Positions 35,190 to 46,765 of a stretch of 64,000 nt of DNA are shown here, piece after piece. The notes under the pieces were generated by a model. It searched no databases. It had not been told where the DNA came from and saw nothing but the letters and a program-made list of their open reading frames with translations. Position 1 is the stretch's first letter, and every line of letters begins with the position of its first letter. The stretch comes from Papio anubis (Eukaryota > Chordata > Mammalia > Primates > Cercopithecidae), in the NCBI RefSeq assembly GCF_008728515.1, contig NC_044991.1, positions 38,768,968 to 38,832,967 on the forward strand, written 5' to 3'. The position numbers and the translations under genes are program-made.

Positions 35190-37390
35190 TCCTTCTATGC
35201 CATGGGCATTCTCCTCTGGTTCATGACCTTTCCCGGTCTTCTTCCCTCTGCATCCTCAGTCCTATAAGTCCCTGCTTTTCTCATCTCCCTCCTACATATG
35301 AGGGATTCACAAATGCTTCCTATTTATATTTATGCACAAAGAAGCGGTTACTTCCCTGAGTTTAAAAATTCACTCATCAAAGTCAGATGAATATCATTTA
35401 CAAAGCAGTCATCCAGATTCAGATTTAGTGAGAGGTTTTAGAGCTTTACTGGAGCTTAAAATCCCCTGCAAAAATTTTGTTTTTGCATTTCAGTACCAAA
35501 CATTTTTAAACACCCTGAGCTATAAAATAAAAAATAAAATCAATACCAACTGCTATTATTTCTATGGGCACCGCCTGAGCCAATGTCAACCAGAATCATT
35601 CCTGCCATAAAAGGAGCTAATTTAAATATGTCATCCTTCCCCATATTGGAAGCCTCTAGCACTCAGAAAGCAGTAACTAGAACATGACAAGGCTATGCAC
35701 ACTGGCGAGTGGTGTGTTCACGTGGAACAGACAGGCAGGTAGGTCTGCCTCACCTGCATCCCTGGGTAATTTTCAGGGAGAGGAATCTATTGAGCACAGC
35801 TTAGGGCGTGCTGCCACAGGCCCTGACGGAGAGGAAGACTGGGAAACTGCCAGTTTGGCCAACTCTCTTTTGCTCTGCTGCTCGTGCTGGCCAAATAGCA
35901 AGTCCGGCTGGGGGATATCATGAGACCTAAGCTAAGGATGTTTCTAGGCTTTTAGAATATCTGTTCCCATACTAGAAATTCAGGGCTGAGTGTCAGAATT
36001 GGCTTCAGAAGTGGGCACAGTCATTCAGAGCAGGGAGGACAAGAGAGGTGTAGCCTCTTCCCTTTCAGTCTCCCCAAACCTCCTGAGTGGAGGAGTTAGG
36101 AAAAAAAAGCAGTCTGATATGTATAATTTATTTTTCTTTTCAACGCTATTAAATTTTATTAGTTTTCTTTTGGTTTGGCACATTTGATGGGTTGATTCAA
36201 GGGGCAAACTGAAGCTTAAAAATGCAGTGGTTGTGACTTTCTGGGGAAGATGTTGAAAAATCAGGTCACTAAACAGAGACTCGATGGGTAGATGCAAGAA
36301 GGCCTATGCTGATTTAAAAAGAAGACAGACAGCGTTACGGCTCTGAATGAACAAATACAGGGATAACTGATATGGCAGGCTTGTGGAGTTGACATTAATC
36401 TCTTAGTGGCAGCCAATATAAATTCTAAGAATTGCTAAGAATCGGTTGACTTTAGCTTCAGAAACTCATATGTTGCTATTATGTTCTAATACCAAGGATG
36501 CATTTTATAAAGAAAAGAAAAGAAAAACCTCTTTCATAGAGAAAGCTTAGTAGAAGTCTTAATTGGAAACAGATTATTTAGCCAGTAGACGTAAGTGATT
36601 TAAAAAAATCACAGGAGAAAGAACTGGAAATAAACACAGTGTAAAAGCCTTTAGACATCAGACAGCTGTGGTTAAACTGGGTGATGATGGAGCTTTAAGT
36701 AAATCTGATCAATCATACACTTTATACAAATGGTGAAAGTAATCTCTTTGCTTGATCTTTGACCATCCCACACTCTCTGTGAGTTCCCCAAATCTAGGAC
36801 CATTCCAGGATTGAGATGAGGCCAGCATGCTTTTTTCCTAATTTAACTCTTATACTTTAAAATAGCATAAACCATGGTCAGACCGAGTGTTCCAATACAA
36901 AAATGGGATGGAAGGGAAATGGTCCCCAGAGTGAGGGTGGCAAATGCTAAAGCCTGGGACCCATTAATCAAAACGGTCACCTGTAAGAGGGGAACGCTCA
37001 CAGCCTGCGGAAAAAGAATGAGATTTAGAACAAGACAATGAGGAGAAGGCAGTTAAGCCTAACCACCTGCTTAATCTCTCAGGAATGGAACAAAGACTGA
37101 GGGAAGGTGAAGTGCTTTGAACTGGGGATGCAGAGCTCCTGAAAGAGGAGGATAGGCAGAGGGTAATGGTGGAAATTCCTCAGAGCCTGCAGTCGGGGGA
37201 TTTGAGCCAACACTCAAAGGCTTGGGGTCGTGTTATTAATGCTTGGTCCATGACAATAAGCTGGTTTAGAACCACTGAGCACCTTCAGAGATCTAGGTTA
37301 ACACCTGACGTTCTGACTCCTTTCCACTCTCTGTGATTTCTCACTGCTCCCAAGGACTGCAGGTTCCTAGATCATTGGCCTAATTGCAGC
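35190..37390. other. Repeat-poor intronic sequence
   Basis: About 2.2 kb with no named repeat; A/T-rich around 36100-36700. No exon signals recognised. Confidence 0.45.
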
Positions 37391-37399
37391 TAAACTCCT

Positions 37400-37870
37400 C
37401 ACCAGGGCTCCAGGACCCGCCCACCCAGCCCTGCCTAGCCCATGGCTTCCCCCAGGACCCTGCTCTCCAGCAGCACGGGTCTTCTTTCTGTTCCTCTAAC
37501 CGAGTCACTCTGTTCCTGCCTCATGGCTTTGGAGTGGGAGTTCACTCTTCCTGGAATGTTCTAGGTCTTCACATGGATCCTCTTTCATACCATTAGGGTC
37601 TCAGCCCCAAGATTCCCTCTTCATAGAGGCCTTCGTTCCCTTCCCATCTGTGGTGGCTCCTGCCAGCCCCTCACTCCCACTAGGCCCTGACGTCCCCCTA
37701 TTTTACTCTCTTCAGACCACTCCTACCGGAGATTACCTTGTCGATTTATTTTTCCTTATTGATCATCTACCTTCCCTCTGGAAGCACAGAGAGCATGGGC
37801 CTTTCCTGTCTTCATCACCATCATATCCCCAAGCCCTAGAATTGTCACTCAAAAGATACTCACCGATGGA
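37400..37870 (+). mobile_element. L2 LINE 3' part
   Basis: Pyrimidine-rich sense L2: ctgcctcatggctttggagt, ttcactcttcctggaatgtt, ccctcttcatagaggccttc, tcatcaccatcatatcccca, then cactcaaaagatactcac. Confidence 0.75.
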
Positions 37871-37879
37871 GTAAGTGAC

Positions 37880-39565
37880 TGGACCACACTGTGCTGTCTA
37901 GGGATTGCAGACACCTCTGCTGCCTTTCATGATGTAGTAGCATGGGAACCTTGAGCTTCCTTTCGAAGTCCTTACAGAGACATGTGAATGACAGGGCTAA
38001 GCACAGACCCAGGGGTAACAGATGCTACCATTGGTCAGTTGCTCTCATATGCACCAGCTTGGTGTGAACCAGGATGCCAGGACAGCTGCAGGTGGCACCC
38101 CTGGAACTCACAGCCTTTTTTTTTTTTTTTTTTTTTGAATACGTGCATAATGTGGCTCCAAGGCCAGCAATAGACAGCACACTTAGTTCCAAAATGAACA
38201 ATGAATTTAAGGAATAATAAAAAAAGAACTGAAGGGAAAATATGTACCCGAACTCTGATAGTTATGGGAAACCTCTTCTTTCTTCTGATAGAGAAAAGAC
38301 TTCCTGCTTTCAAACAACTGCCAAGTGGTTTGACAACAGCCAGCTTGCTGGGCGAACAGGTGTTCAGACTCAGGAGGGATTGGGTCACAAATAGGAAGTC
38401 ATTCCGGACTATTTACGGAGTCCATTGATTCTCTCTCTGATGGGCCCACTTGATAGGTGAGCACCAAAAGCAGGCAAACAACCTCAAAAATATCCACCAC
38501 CAGCCCCCATTCCACACGGAGCTCTTTTCTTTGGAAAAGGAGAGAAATTAGGGTACACAAAGTTGAAGATGCCAAAATTCAGTGTATGCCATCAACCCCT
38601 GCTGGGCTGCCTGACTCCACAGCTGCGTCTGTTCAGCAAGCAGATGCTGTGGTGTGGCCAGGACTGCCCAGACCAAAACCCCCACAAAAGTTAAGCTAGG
38701 ACCAGGGAATTCTTGAGTCAGGTCCAACTCTGGTCAAATCAGGGCCAGAGACTCAATTATGTGTGAGGATTCGTTTACTTCTAAATGCCACTTGGGGCTT
38801 TGGTAGATGAACTTTGGTTCTATGACTAGTGCCACGCTGTGTGATTTCAGGACTTTAAATGGGGTGACAATTCCAGAGAGACTGAAACCCTGACTTGTTT
38901 TACTAGGACTTAACTCCCCGTGCACCATGAACGTGCCAGACTGTTTCTAAGCAATCTTGCTCAGTTGAACCACGGTGTGGGTGTGATAAGCCCACCTCAG
39001 CTGGCTGATGCCTCCAGTGGTAGGAGAGGGGTCTGCTTGCAGGACATGTGGCTGAGTTTCAACTCCCCACACACCTGCCTGCCGATTCATTAGCGCAGAG
39101 AGAGAGCCAGGAACTCCCGTGCCTTCCCCATCTGGTTTGGACAGGCCTCCTCTGGACAGAGCCATAAGCAGGGATTTCGTGAATGTGATGAGAGACTCTT
39201 TTAGATATTGGTGCTTGTGAAGAGGGAGTTCTCAAGTCAAGCCATACTTAGCATGGGGACTCTCTTGATAGATATATATGTCTTTTGGTAAATATATAAT
39301 AGCATACAGTGTGGTACGGCTTGGATCCTAGAGTTGGCCAGATCTGGGTTGGAAGTGTGGATTGGACATTTCCTACCTGGGTGAAACTGAAAACCAGCTG
39401 TGGTTTCAAAGTTTTAAAGAAGAGGCCCGGGGCATCTGTCTGGGTAAAGGAGAAGGTAGAGGGTTTTTTTTTTTTTTTTTTTTTTTTGAAGTCATATCTT
39501 TATAGCAAGGACAGTGTAGGGGCTTGTGTGTGGAGTAGGTGGGCAAAAGCCCTCCCGAGCCATCC
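37880..39565. other. Intronic sequence with two long T runs
   Basis: Poly(T) tracts lie at about 38116-38137 and 39463-39487. Each could be the A tail of a short minus-strand retrocopy, but I could not identify a parent or a target duplication. Nothing else recognised. Confidence 0.45.
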
Positions 39566-39569
39566 ACTG

Positions 39570-39722
39570 GCACCAACACTGATGAGCTACATCTCTGATT
39601 TTTCATCTGTAAAATGGGGACAATGATAGTACTTTTTCAGGGGACTCTAGAAAGGATTAAATAAAATAATGTTTATAAAGACCAAAGCACGGTGCCCAGG
39701 AGCCATCAATACGTGTTAGGTA
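39570..39722 (-). mobile_element. MIR SINE, antisense
   Basis: ttttcatctgtaaaatgggg, acaatgatagtactttttc, then cggtgcccaggagccatcaa. Confidence 0.8.
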
Positions 39723-39743
39723 TAATAATAACAATAATAACTT

Positions 39744-40046
39744 ATTTATTTATTTATTTATTGAGACACAGTTTTGCTCTTGTCGCCCAGGCTGGAGTGC
39801 AGTAGCACAATCTTGGCTCACTGCAACTTCTGCCTCCCGTGTTCAAGCAATTCTCCTGCCTCAGCCTCCCAAGTAGCTGGGATTACAGGCACCCACCAAC
39901 CATGCCTGCCTAATTTTTGTATTTTCAGTAGAGACAGGATTTCACCATGTTGTCCAGGCTGGCCTCGAACTCCTGACCTCAGGTGATCCACCTGCCTCAG
40001 CCTCCCAAAATGCTGGGATTACAGGTGTGAGCCACCATGCCTGGCC
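39744..40046 (-). mobile_element. Alu (AluS-like), full length
   Basis: Complete minus-strand Alu with a (TTTA)n tail. Target-site duplication aataataactt at 39733-39743 and 40050-40060. Confidence 0.93.
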
Positions 40047-40061
40047 AATAATAATAACTTT

Positions 40062-40775
40062 AATGCTACCACTACTCCTATTACTATTTCAATTATTATT
40101 AGTAATAGGAGTCTTAAACATTAACTTACACCCCTATTTTATGGAAAATACCAGCACCTCAGACCAGAGCCAGCCAAGAGGCCGTGCATGGAGGGACTGG
40201 AGAGATCAGACTTGCAGAACTGTCAGATTCATACTCGCAGCTTGTAGCATGGCCACAAACATTCTCAAGTCTCAGGAGCCCTTGCATGAATCATGTGTCA
40301 ACACCGTTCTGAGAAAGGGCTACGTCTAACCTCAGCTTTCTGTGGAACGAGTAGGATGGTATTGGTGACTTCCCTGGTTTTGTCAATGGGGCAGGAGTCA
40401 GAAGGGTGAAGCATGGGTTTACCCTGCATCTGTGATCTCCACAAGTGGAGGAGGGATGATGCAGATACAGAGGTTGTGGGTGCCTGCTTTTTTATTCTTT
40501 TTGAAGTGTGGATCCCCATATAAAGGGAATTCCAACTCCTTGAGCTCTTGCCGGCCAGAACAGACCAGGAGACTGGGGCACCAAAGAAACAGGAGCTTTC
40601 TGAGAGGGCAGTTACAGAGGCTGAAAATAGACCTAGAGCCTCTGGGCAAGAGGGCCCCATGAAAAAGTGGATTGGGACCACTCCCCAGACAAGCTTCTGT
40701 GCTGGGCAGAAAGCCCAAGCCACGGTCTTGCTGGCAACAGAGGTAGAGGAAAAGGCGAAAGGGTCTTCTGGGTGT
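40062..40775. other. Intronic sequence, nothing recognised
   Basis: Contains most of a 217-codon minus frame (40298-40951) that I judge non-coding. Confidence 0.45.
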
Positions 40776-40777
40776 TT

Positions 40778-40945
40778 GACATATATCAACATATATGAAC
40801 ACCACAACCCTATTAGGTAGATATTATTATTACTCCCATTTAGTAGATGAGAAAACTTAGGGAAAGCAAGGTTAAGTAACTTTTGAAGTTCATGCATGTA
40901 AGATGTGGGGAGGCCGAGATTTGAATATGGGCAGTTAGCCTCCAG
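40778..40945 (+). mobile_element. MIR SINE
   Basis: ccctattaggtagatattat, ctcccatttagtagatgaga, aaggttaagtaacttttgaa. Confidence 0.8.
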
Positions 40946-40968
40946 AACCATATAAAAAATTTAGCCTT

Positions 40969-41265
40969 GGCCAGGTGCAGTGGCTCACACTTGCAATCTC
41001 AGTGCTTTGGAAGGCAGAAGTGGGAGGATCACTTGAGGCCAGGAGTTCGAGACCAGCCTAAGCAACATAGGGAGACCCTGTCACCACAAAAACATTTTTT
41101 AAAATTAGCCAGGTGTGGTGGCACCTGCCTGTAGTCCTAGCTACTCAGGAGGCTGAGGTGGGAGGATCACTGGAGCCCAGGAGTTTGAAGCTGCAGGGAG
41201 CTATGATTATGCCACTGCACTCCAGCCTGAGTGACAGGACAAGAACTCATTTCTAAAATAGTTTT
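40969..41265 (+). mobile_element. AluJ-like, full length
   Basis: Starts ggccaggtgcagtggctcac and has both monomers, including ggaggatcacttgaggccag and agctatgattatgccactgc, the latter typical of AluJ. A (CA)n follows at about 41274-41286. Confidence 0.92.
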
Positions 41266-41269
41266 AAGA

Positions 41270-42425
41270 AAGCACACACACACACAAAACCCACTTAGCT
41301 TGTGCATAATAATACAATATGACTAATATTTACAATTACTCTCTCTGCCTAGGGCCAGATTTGGAGCTGCACATTTTATATTAAACATTTTTCTTCAGTT
41401 CAAACTTGTAGAATAGCACTTCATTAAAATCCATTTTTATTTATGTGAGATGACAGATGTGCAAAATTCTCTTATTTTATTGTCATAGAAATTAAGGAGA
41501 TATATTTGATCATGATATTCTTGTTTTTTTTATATGAAATTGCAGAGCTGAGTTTTTTGATGGCATTTAAAAGGGCTCTCAGAGGCCCTCCTGAAGCCTT
41601 CATATGAATGTGATGACTCATAGTAGGTGTTCTGGGCTTAACTGCTGGGCAGAATTTATGAGTCCAGGGAGAAATGGTGCCTCCTAATGGCGTTTGTCTA
41701 GGCCAAGCTGGGAGGGTCTGGAGTTGGAGCTGGGGCCGAGGGGAGGCTGGGAGCGCTGGTTGGGATCTCCCAACCCCTGTTTGGGAGATCAACCCCTATT
41801 TGGCAGAAAGCCACATGTTTTCCACCCTGACCTGATTCTCAACTCTGTACCAAGAGCACTGAGCCCTTCTCTCAGAAAGACCCCCACAGGCCTTCAACCT
41901 GGCCCCTGGACCTTCACAGGTAGAATAAGCCAAGCCAAGCCCTCCAAGGACCCCAACACCAACATATTTCCAAAACAGGAAAGCACACATTTATCAAGGA
42001 CATGGCTGAGCTTTGACTCCGTGGGTCATAGAAGAATCTCTTGGCTGCTACCCTCTCAAGTTTTCCTCCTCATCCCTGAAACAGAGTCAATTCTTCCCAA
42101 AGAGAGTAGATGCCAGGAACAGAATGGGCTGAACAAACTCATCAGGATGAGAGAAGGGGAGTCTTCCCATGCTTCCTTCTGCAGAGCGTCCCAGCACCAG
42201 AGCGTATTGGTATCAGGAAATGGTATCAGAAAGGCCTCAAATTCCATTTAGTCCCACACTACATTTCAATCCCTGCTAAATTCCATAATGAGCGCATGCA
42301 TAAATATAGCTCGGGATAGAGTCTCAGTGTCTAACAGGAGGCAGCATCTTGTGTTCCACTCAAAGACGAGCACCTGGGTAGCCGGGCTCAGCACTGTCTA
42401 TCAGGTGTTCTAAACCAAAAAGGCC
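41270..42425. other. Intronic sequence, nothing recognised
   Basis: About 1.15 kb without a recognisable repeat. A 185-codon plus frame at 41694-42251 has no known domain or splice context and is not called. Confidence 0.45.
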
Positions 42426-42430
42426 CAGGG

Positions 42431-43166
42431 ACGCATCATACATGCAGTTCTCCAGGTGCGCGGGAGGGTCTGCATCATACACGCAGGCCCCCAGGTGCGC
42501 GGGAGGGATCACATCATACACGCAGTACCCCAGATGCGCGGGAGGGACCGCGTCATACACGCAATCCTCCAGATTCGCGAGAGGGAGCACATCATACACG
42601 CAGTTCTCCAGATGCGCGGGAGGGAATGTATCACACACACAGTCCTCCAGATGCGCGGGAGGGATCACATCACACACACAGTCCTCCAGATGCGCGGGAC
42701 GGACTGCATCACACACGCAGTCCTCCAGACGCGCGGGAGGGACCGCATCACACACGCAGTCCTCCAGACGCGCGGGAGGGATCACATCATACACGCAGTT
42801 CTCCAGACGCGCGTGAGGGACCGCATCACACACGCAGTCCTCCAGACGTGCGGGAGGGACCGCATCACACACACAGTCCTCCAGATGCGCGGGAGGGATC
42901 GCATGGCACACACAGTCCTCTAGATGCGCCGGAGGGACCGCATCACACACACAGTCCTCCAGACGTGCGGGAGGGACCGCATCACACACGCAGTCCTGCA
43001 GACGCGCGAGGGTCCGCATCACACACACAGTCCTCCAGACGCGCGGGAGGGATCACATTCGACACATGCAGTTCTCCAGACCTCCAGGACGGGAGCCGGT
43101 ATGTCCTATTTCACACACACAGTCCTCCATGTATGCGCGGGAGGGATCACATCGCACACACAGTCT
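42431..43166. repeat. 39-bp minisatellite (VNTR), about 18 units
   Basis: Tandem array of a 39-bp unit (core tcctccagacgcgcgggagg, then ga followed by ccgcatcacacacgcag). By hand count there are about 18 units; one near 42990 is three bases shorter and one near 43080-43130 is irregular. The unit is CpG-rich and strand-asymmetric. Because 39 is divisible by 3, several frames stay open across the array, giving artefactual repeats of 13 residues. Confidence 0.97.
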
Positions 43167-43182
43167 GGAACCAAATTGCCTT

Positions 43183-43340
43183 GTTCTGTGTTGCTACTCT
43201 TGGCTGTGTGGCCTGGGGTATGTTCCTCAACCTCCCTCTCAGGGCTCTATTTTCTCATCCCTGCAATGAAGAAAGCAGAATCTACACCATGGGGTTGATA
43301 CAAAGATTAAACGAGTTCATGCATATAATTTTACATTGAC
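43183..43340 (-). mobile_element. MIR SINE, antisense
   Basis: ttggctgtgtggcctggggt, ttcctcaacctccctctcag, attttctcatccctgcaatg, gattaaacgagttcatgcat. It directly follows the minisatellite. Confidence 0.75.
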
Positions 43341-43426
43341 TCGACCAAGTTCCCAGTAAAGATTAGCTATTCATATGAAAACTGTTTTTAATTTAAAAAT
43401 AAAAATAGTAACCGGGAGTAGAAGGG

Positions 43427-43463
<37 letters not shown>

Positions 43464-43484
43464 CACACACACACACACACGCAC
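43427..43484. repeat. (TG)n(TA)n(CA)n palindromic microsatellite
   Basis: (GT)13 at 43427-43452, (AT)5 to 43462 and (AC)11 to 43484. The outer blocks are complementary, so the tract can fold on itself. Confidence 0.97.
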
Positions 43485-43489
43485 ATTTT

Positions 43490-44310
43490 TATTTATTTCA
43501 AGAAAAAGGTCAAGCACAAAGATGCTATGGGGAGGCCAGGACACATGTATTTAGAAGCTGCATGTTGCAGTAATCAAAGACAGAGCAAAAGAGTGGAAAA
43601 AGTAAAGTTTCCTGTATAATGACCAAGATCTTACAATGAAAAAGGGTAGGGGTTTAACGTTATCTAACAGCTGTACCCATGCCTTGAGTCTCCCAGCTGC
43701 TGGTACCTCACCAAGTGCCCTAATTCTAATTCTCCATGCCCCAACTGCAGCCACAATTTCATTGTGGGAAAAAGTCACAAGTAAATAAAGCACCCTGAGG
43801 CCAGTGTGCTTTATTGTTTCTCATCTCCCAAGGAATGGCAGCTCATGTATATTCACTATAGGGAAGGGAAGAAGGAACTCATCCTCCCTGCCACACACAA
43901 GATAAGTCACCCCCTTGGTTGGGGCGGGGAGGGAGAGCCCCCAGCCAACTGCAACACAATCTTACTTTGCCAGTGAAAGCCAGACACGTGGTGTGTGAGC
44001 CCTCCCATTGCCCTAGATGGTCTGCACACCATCTGGAAAGGTTAATGGCATTTGTTTCTTTCTAACTTGGAGATTCAGGCTCAGGTCCAGGCTCCAGGTT
44101 TCCATTCAAATGCAGGGTGAGATTTCCCCTGCAGGAAAGAGCAGCTGCAGCAGGAGGCCACAAATGTCTTACTTCACAAAAAATAGAAGGAGATTGGCCT
44201 AGAAAATAAAAGGATTTGACTAGAGAAGTGTTTTGTCATATAAAAAAAACCCCAAAAACACCCCTCAAACTTTCCTTTGGTTGTGTCCTTCACTTCTCCA
44301 TTTTAAGACT
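43490..44310. other. Intronic sequence, nothing recognised
   Basis: No gene or named repeat. Confidence 0.5.
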
Positions 44311-44317
44311 GCAAACT

Positions 44318-45312
44318 CAATATTGAAGGGATACGCTGCACTGCCATTTGTTGCAGCTCTGTTCACAATAGCAAAGGTATGGAATCAACCTAAGGGTCCA
44401 CCAATGGATGAATGGGTAAAAATGTGGCCTATACATGCAAGGGAATACTGTTTGGCCATAACTAAGAATGAAATCTTGTCATTTGCAGCAACATGGATGG
44501 AATTGGACATCATCATGTTCAGTGAAAATAAGCCAGGCACAGAAAGACAAGTATCTCATGTTCTCATTCATATGTAGGAGCTAAAAAAGTTAATCTCATG
44601 GAGGTAGAAAGTAGAATGATGGATACCAGCAACTAGGAAGGATGGATATCAGCAACTGGAGGGAAGATGAAGAGAGGTTGGTTAATGGGTACAAATGTAC
44701 CATTAGGTAAAAAGAATAAGTTGTAATATTTGATGGCAGAGTAGGGTGACCACAATGAACAACAACGTATTGTATATTTCCAAGTAGCTAGAAGAGAGGA
44801 CTTGAAATGTTCCCAACATGTAGAAATGATAAATACTGAAGGTGACAGACACTCTAAATACCCGGATTTGATTATTATATATTGCACACATGTGGCAAAA
44901 TATCACATGTACCTCATAAATATGCAAAAATATGCATCCCATATGTGTTTTCTAAAATTACATGTATTTTATTTTATTTTTGGGGTTATTTTTATTTTTG
45001 AGTTATTTCACTCTGTTGCCCAGACTGGAGTGCAGTGGTGTGATAAAAGCTGACTGCAGCCTCGACCACCCAGGCTCAAGGGATCCTCCCACCTTAGCCT
45101 CCCCAAGTAGCGGGGAATATAGGTGTGAACCACCACATCTGGCTAATTCTTAAATTTTTTTTAGAAATGGGGTTTCACTATGTTGCCCAGGCTGGTGTGG
45201 AACTCCTAGGCTCAAGCAATCCTCCCGCCTCAGCCTTCCAAAGTGCTGGGGTTACAGGTGTGAGCCACTGTGCCTAGCAAAAATTACATTTATTAAAAAA
45301 TAAAATAAAATT
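44318..45312 (+). mobile_element. 5'-truncated L1 (L1MA/MB-like), interrupted by an Alu
   Basis: Sense L1 from about 44325: ctgttcacaatagcaaaggt, ggtccaccaatggatgaatg, cataactaagaatgaaatct. The frame contains FTIAKVWNQPKG, the ORF2 C-terminal region, and ends in a 3' UTR. The 3' A-rich end resumes after the nested Alu at about 45295-45312. Flanks tgcaaact near 44307 and 45314 may be the target-site duplication. Confidence 0.85.
44969..45279 (-). mobile_element. AluJ-like, nested in L1
   Basis: Complete diverged minus-strand Alu. Target-site duplication aaaattacatgtatt (44954-44968) and aaaattacatttatt (45280-45294), one mismatch. Confidence 0.92.
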
Positions 45313-45314
45313 GC

Positions 45315-45995
45315 AAACTGAGTCCTTCTTGCCTGATGGATTAGCAAGTACAGATAAGGCTTGTCAGGAGCTCAGGGAACACAGAATAAAGACTGCAGCC
45401 TAGCAGAGTCTGATAAAATATCCAAACTCTAGCTGGACCTAGCATGGGCAGGGAAAGGGGGTGTGAGAAAGCAGAGGACAGAGAAGAAGATGGGTCAATC
45501 CACACTGTAGCAAATGCTGTGTATTTCACCTGTTCACATCCTGCTCCACCATATGCAAAAGCATGGCCACCAGGGGTCTATGGAGCTCCTAGGTGCCAAT
45601 TTCAAATTCATAAAGACTGAGGTTGACCTGGAGACGGGCAGTACTATCCAGGACATAGGTGTTACTGTATCTGAAGTCCTAGAAGAAGCCAATCAGGGCT
45701 TTCACTATAAGTGCCACCAAGGGAAGCTGTGACTGTAAGAGGGTTGGGCGGCTCAGGAGGTTGGGCAGGGCCAGTGAATAATATCAACAACTTTTAATTA
45801 AAATCTCACCATTTACTCAGGGACCCTACCAACTTTCCGGATCTGACACACAATGGTCAACCTCAGAATGTGTTGGATAACAGGATGCCTACTTTCTGAA
45901 TACAAGCTGCTAATTGCTCATGGCGATTTGTACTCATTTGCACAGTCAACATGTATTCCTTAACCCATTTATACTGCTTAGGACAAAAATCCTGG
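45315..45995. other. Intronic sequence, nothing recognised
   Basis: A 72-codon plus frame at 45514-45732 was considered and not called. Confidence 0.45.
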
Positions 45996-45999
45996 ACTC

Positions 46000-46765
46000 T
46001 TCCATGATTTTCTCCATCTCATAACTCCTATTTCCAACTGATCTGCAAACCCTCTTGGCATCACCTCCAAAAAATATTCTAAAGACAGCAACCACTTCTT
46101 ATCTTTACTCCTGACAATGCCACTCAAGTCTTACCACAGGCTTCCTACCTGGTCTCCTGGCCACCATCATGCCCACGTAGGATCCTTTCTCCACCAAGGA
46201 GTTGGGGTGATATTCCCAGAATATAAATTGCATAATGGTAGTCAACAGCTTAAAACTCTCCAGTAGCTTCCCAATGTACCCGCATCCTCAGCATGACCCA
46301 AGGCTGGACATGATCTGCCCCCGGCTACCACCCCTCTGAGCACTCCCAGCCATATTCCCCTTCTTCACCAGGCTCCAAACCGGCCTATTCCATGATCCTC
46401 GAACATGTCAAGCTTGCTTCTGTATGAACATTTACTCTTCCCACCTGAAAGTGTCTTCTCCCAGATCTTGGTTGGAGTTGTTGTCATGATTTGGGGTTTC
46501 TTTGAGACACTTCCCTTGATCACCCTCGCTAAAGCTGTTCCTCCACCTTCTCCACTGTTCACCACCCATCCCATCGTCCAATACATTTCCATCAATAACT
46601 TTTGTCTTCTATTATCTGACCATCGATTGGTTCAGATGCTCCTTGCCTATGTTCTCCCATGGGTCTGTGAGCTCTAGGAGAGAAGGAATCTTTCCTGTCT
46701 TGTTCACCTCAGTATGCTTTGTGCCTGCCCCTAATAAGTAGTGAATGGAAGTCCACATGAAACCA
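46000..46765 (+). mobile_element. L2 LINE 3' part, long
   Basis: Sense L2: accacaggcttcctacctgg, caacagcttaaaactctcca, gtagcttcccaatgtacc, ctgagcactcccagccatat, then tctgtgagctctaggagaga and tttcctgtcttgttcacctc. Its right third is the left arm of the inverted duplication. Confidence 0.85.
46520..46765 (+). repeat. Inverted duplication, left arm (246 bp)
   Basis: The reverse complement recurs at 47523-47768 with equal length and no indel. By hand alignment the arms differ at nine positions, all transitions (96.3%). The left arm is continuous with the long L2 on its left and is therefore probably the original. Confidence 0.95.

Noticed and set aside
38116..39487. Two long T runs as tails of minus-strand processed pseudogenes
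   Set aside because: No parent transcript could be recognised next to either run and no target duplication was found; left as simple T runs.
40298..40951. 217-codon minus-strand open frame
   Set aside because: No recognisable domain; it spans part of a MIR and unique intronic DNA, overlaps other open frames on both strands, and lacks promoter or splice context. Treated as a chance frame.
41694..42251. 185-codon plus-strand frame
   Set aside because: No domain, no conserved motif seen, opposite strand to the gene and no splice signals that suit it.
42431..43166. Array resembling a CRISPR locus
   Set aside because: Units are contiguous with no unique spacers and the genome is mammalian; it is a minisatellite.
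42360..43339. Long frames on both strands with 13-residue repeats (222 and 237 codons)
   Set aside because: They are produced by the 39-bp minisatellite, whose unit length is a multiple of three. Several frames on both strands are open at once, which argues against coding.
44233..44577. 114-codon plus frame as a gene
   Set aside because: The frame holds the C-terminal part of L1 ORF2 (FTIAKVWNQPKG) in a 5'-truncated L1.
45514..45732. 72-codon plus frame as a possible retrogene
   Set aside because: No family resemblance; flanks show neither a poly(A) tail nor duplications.
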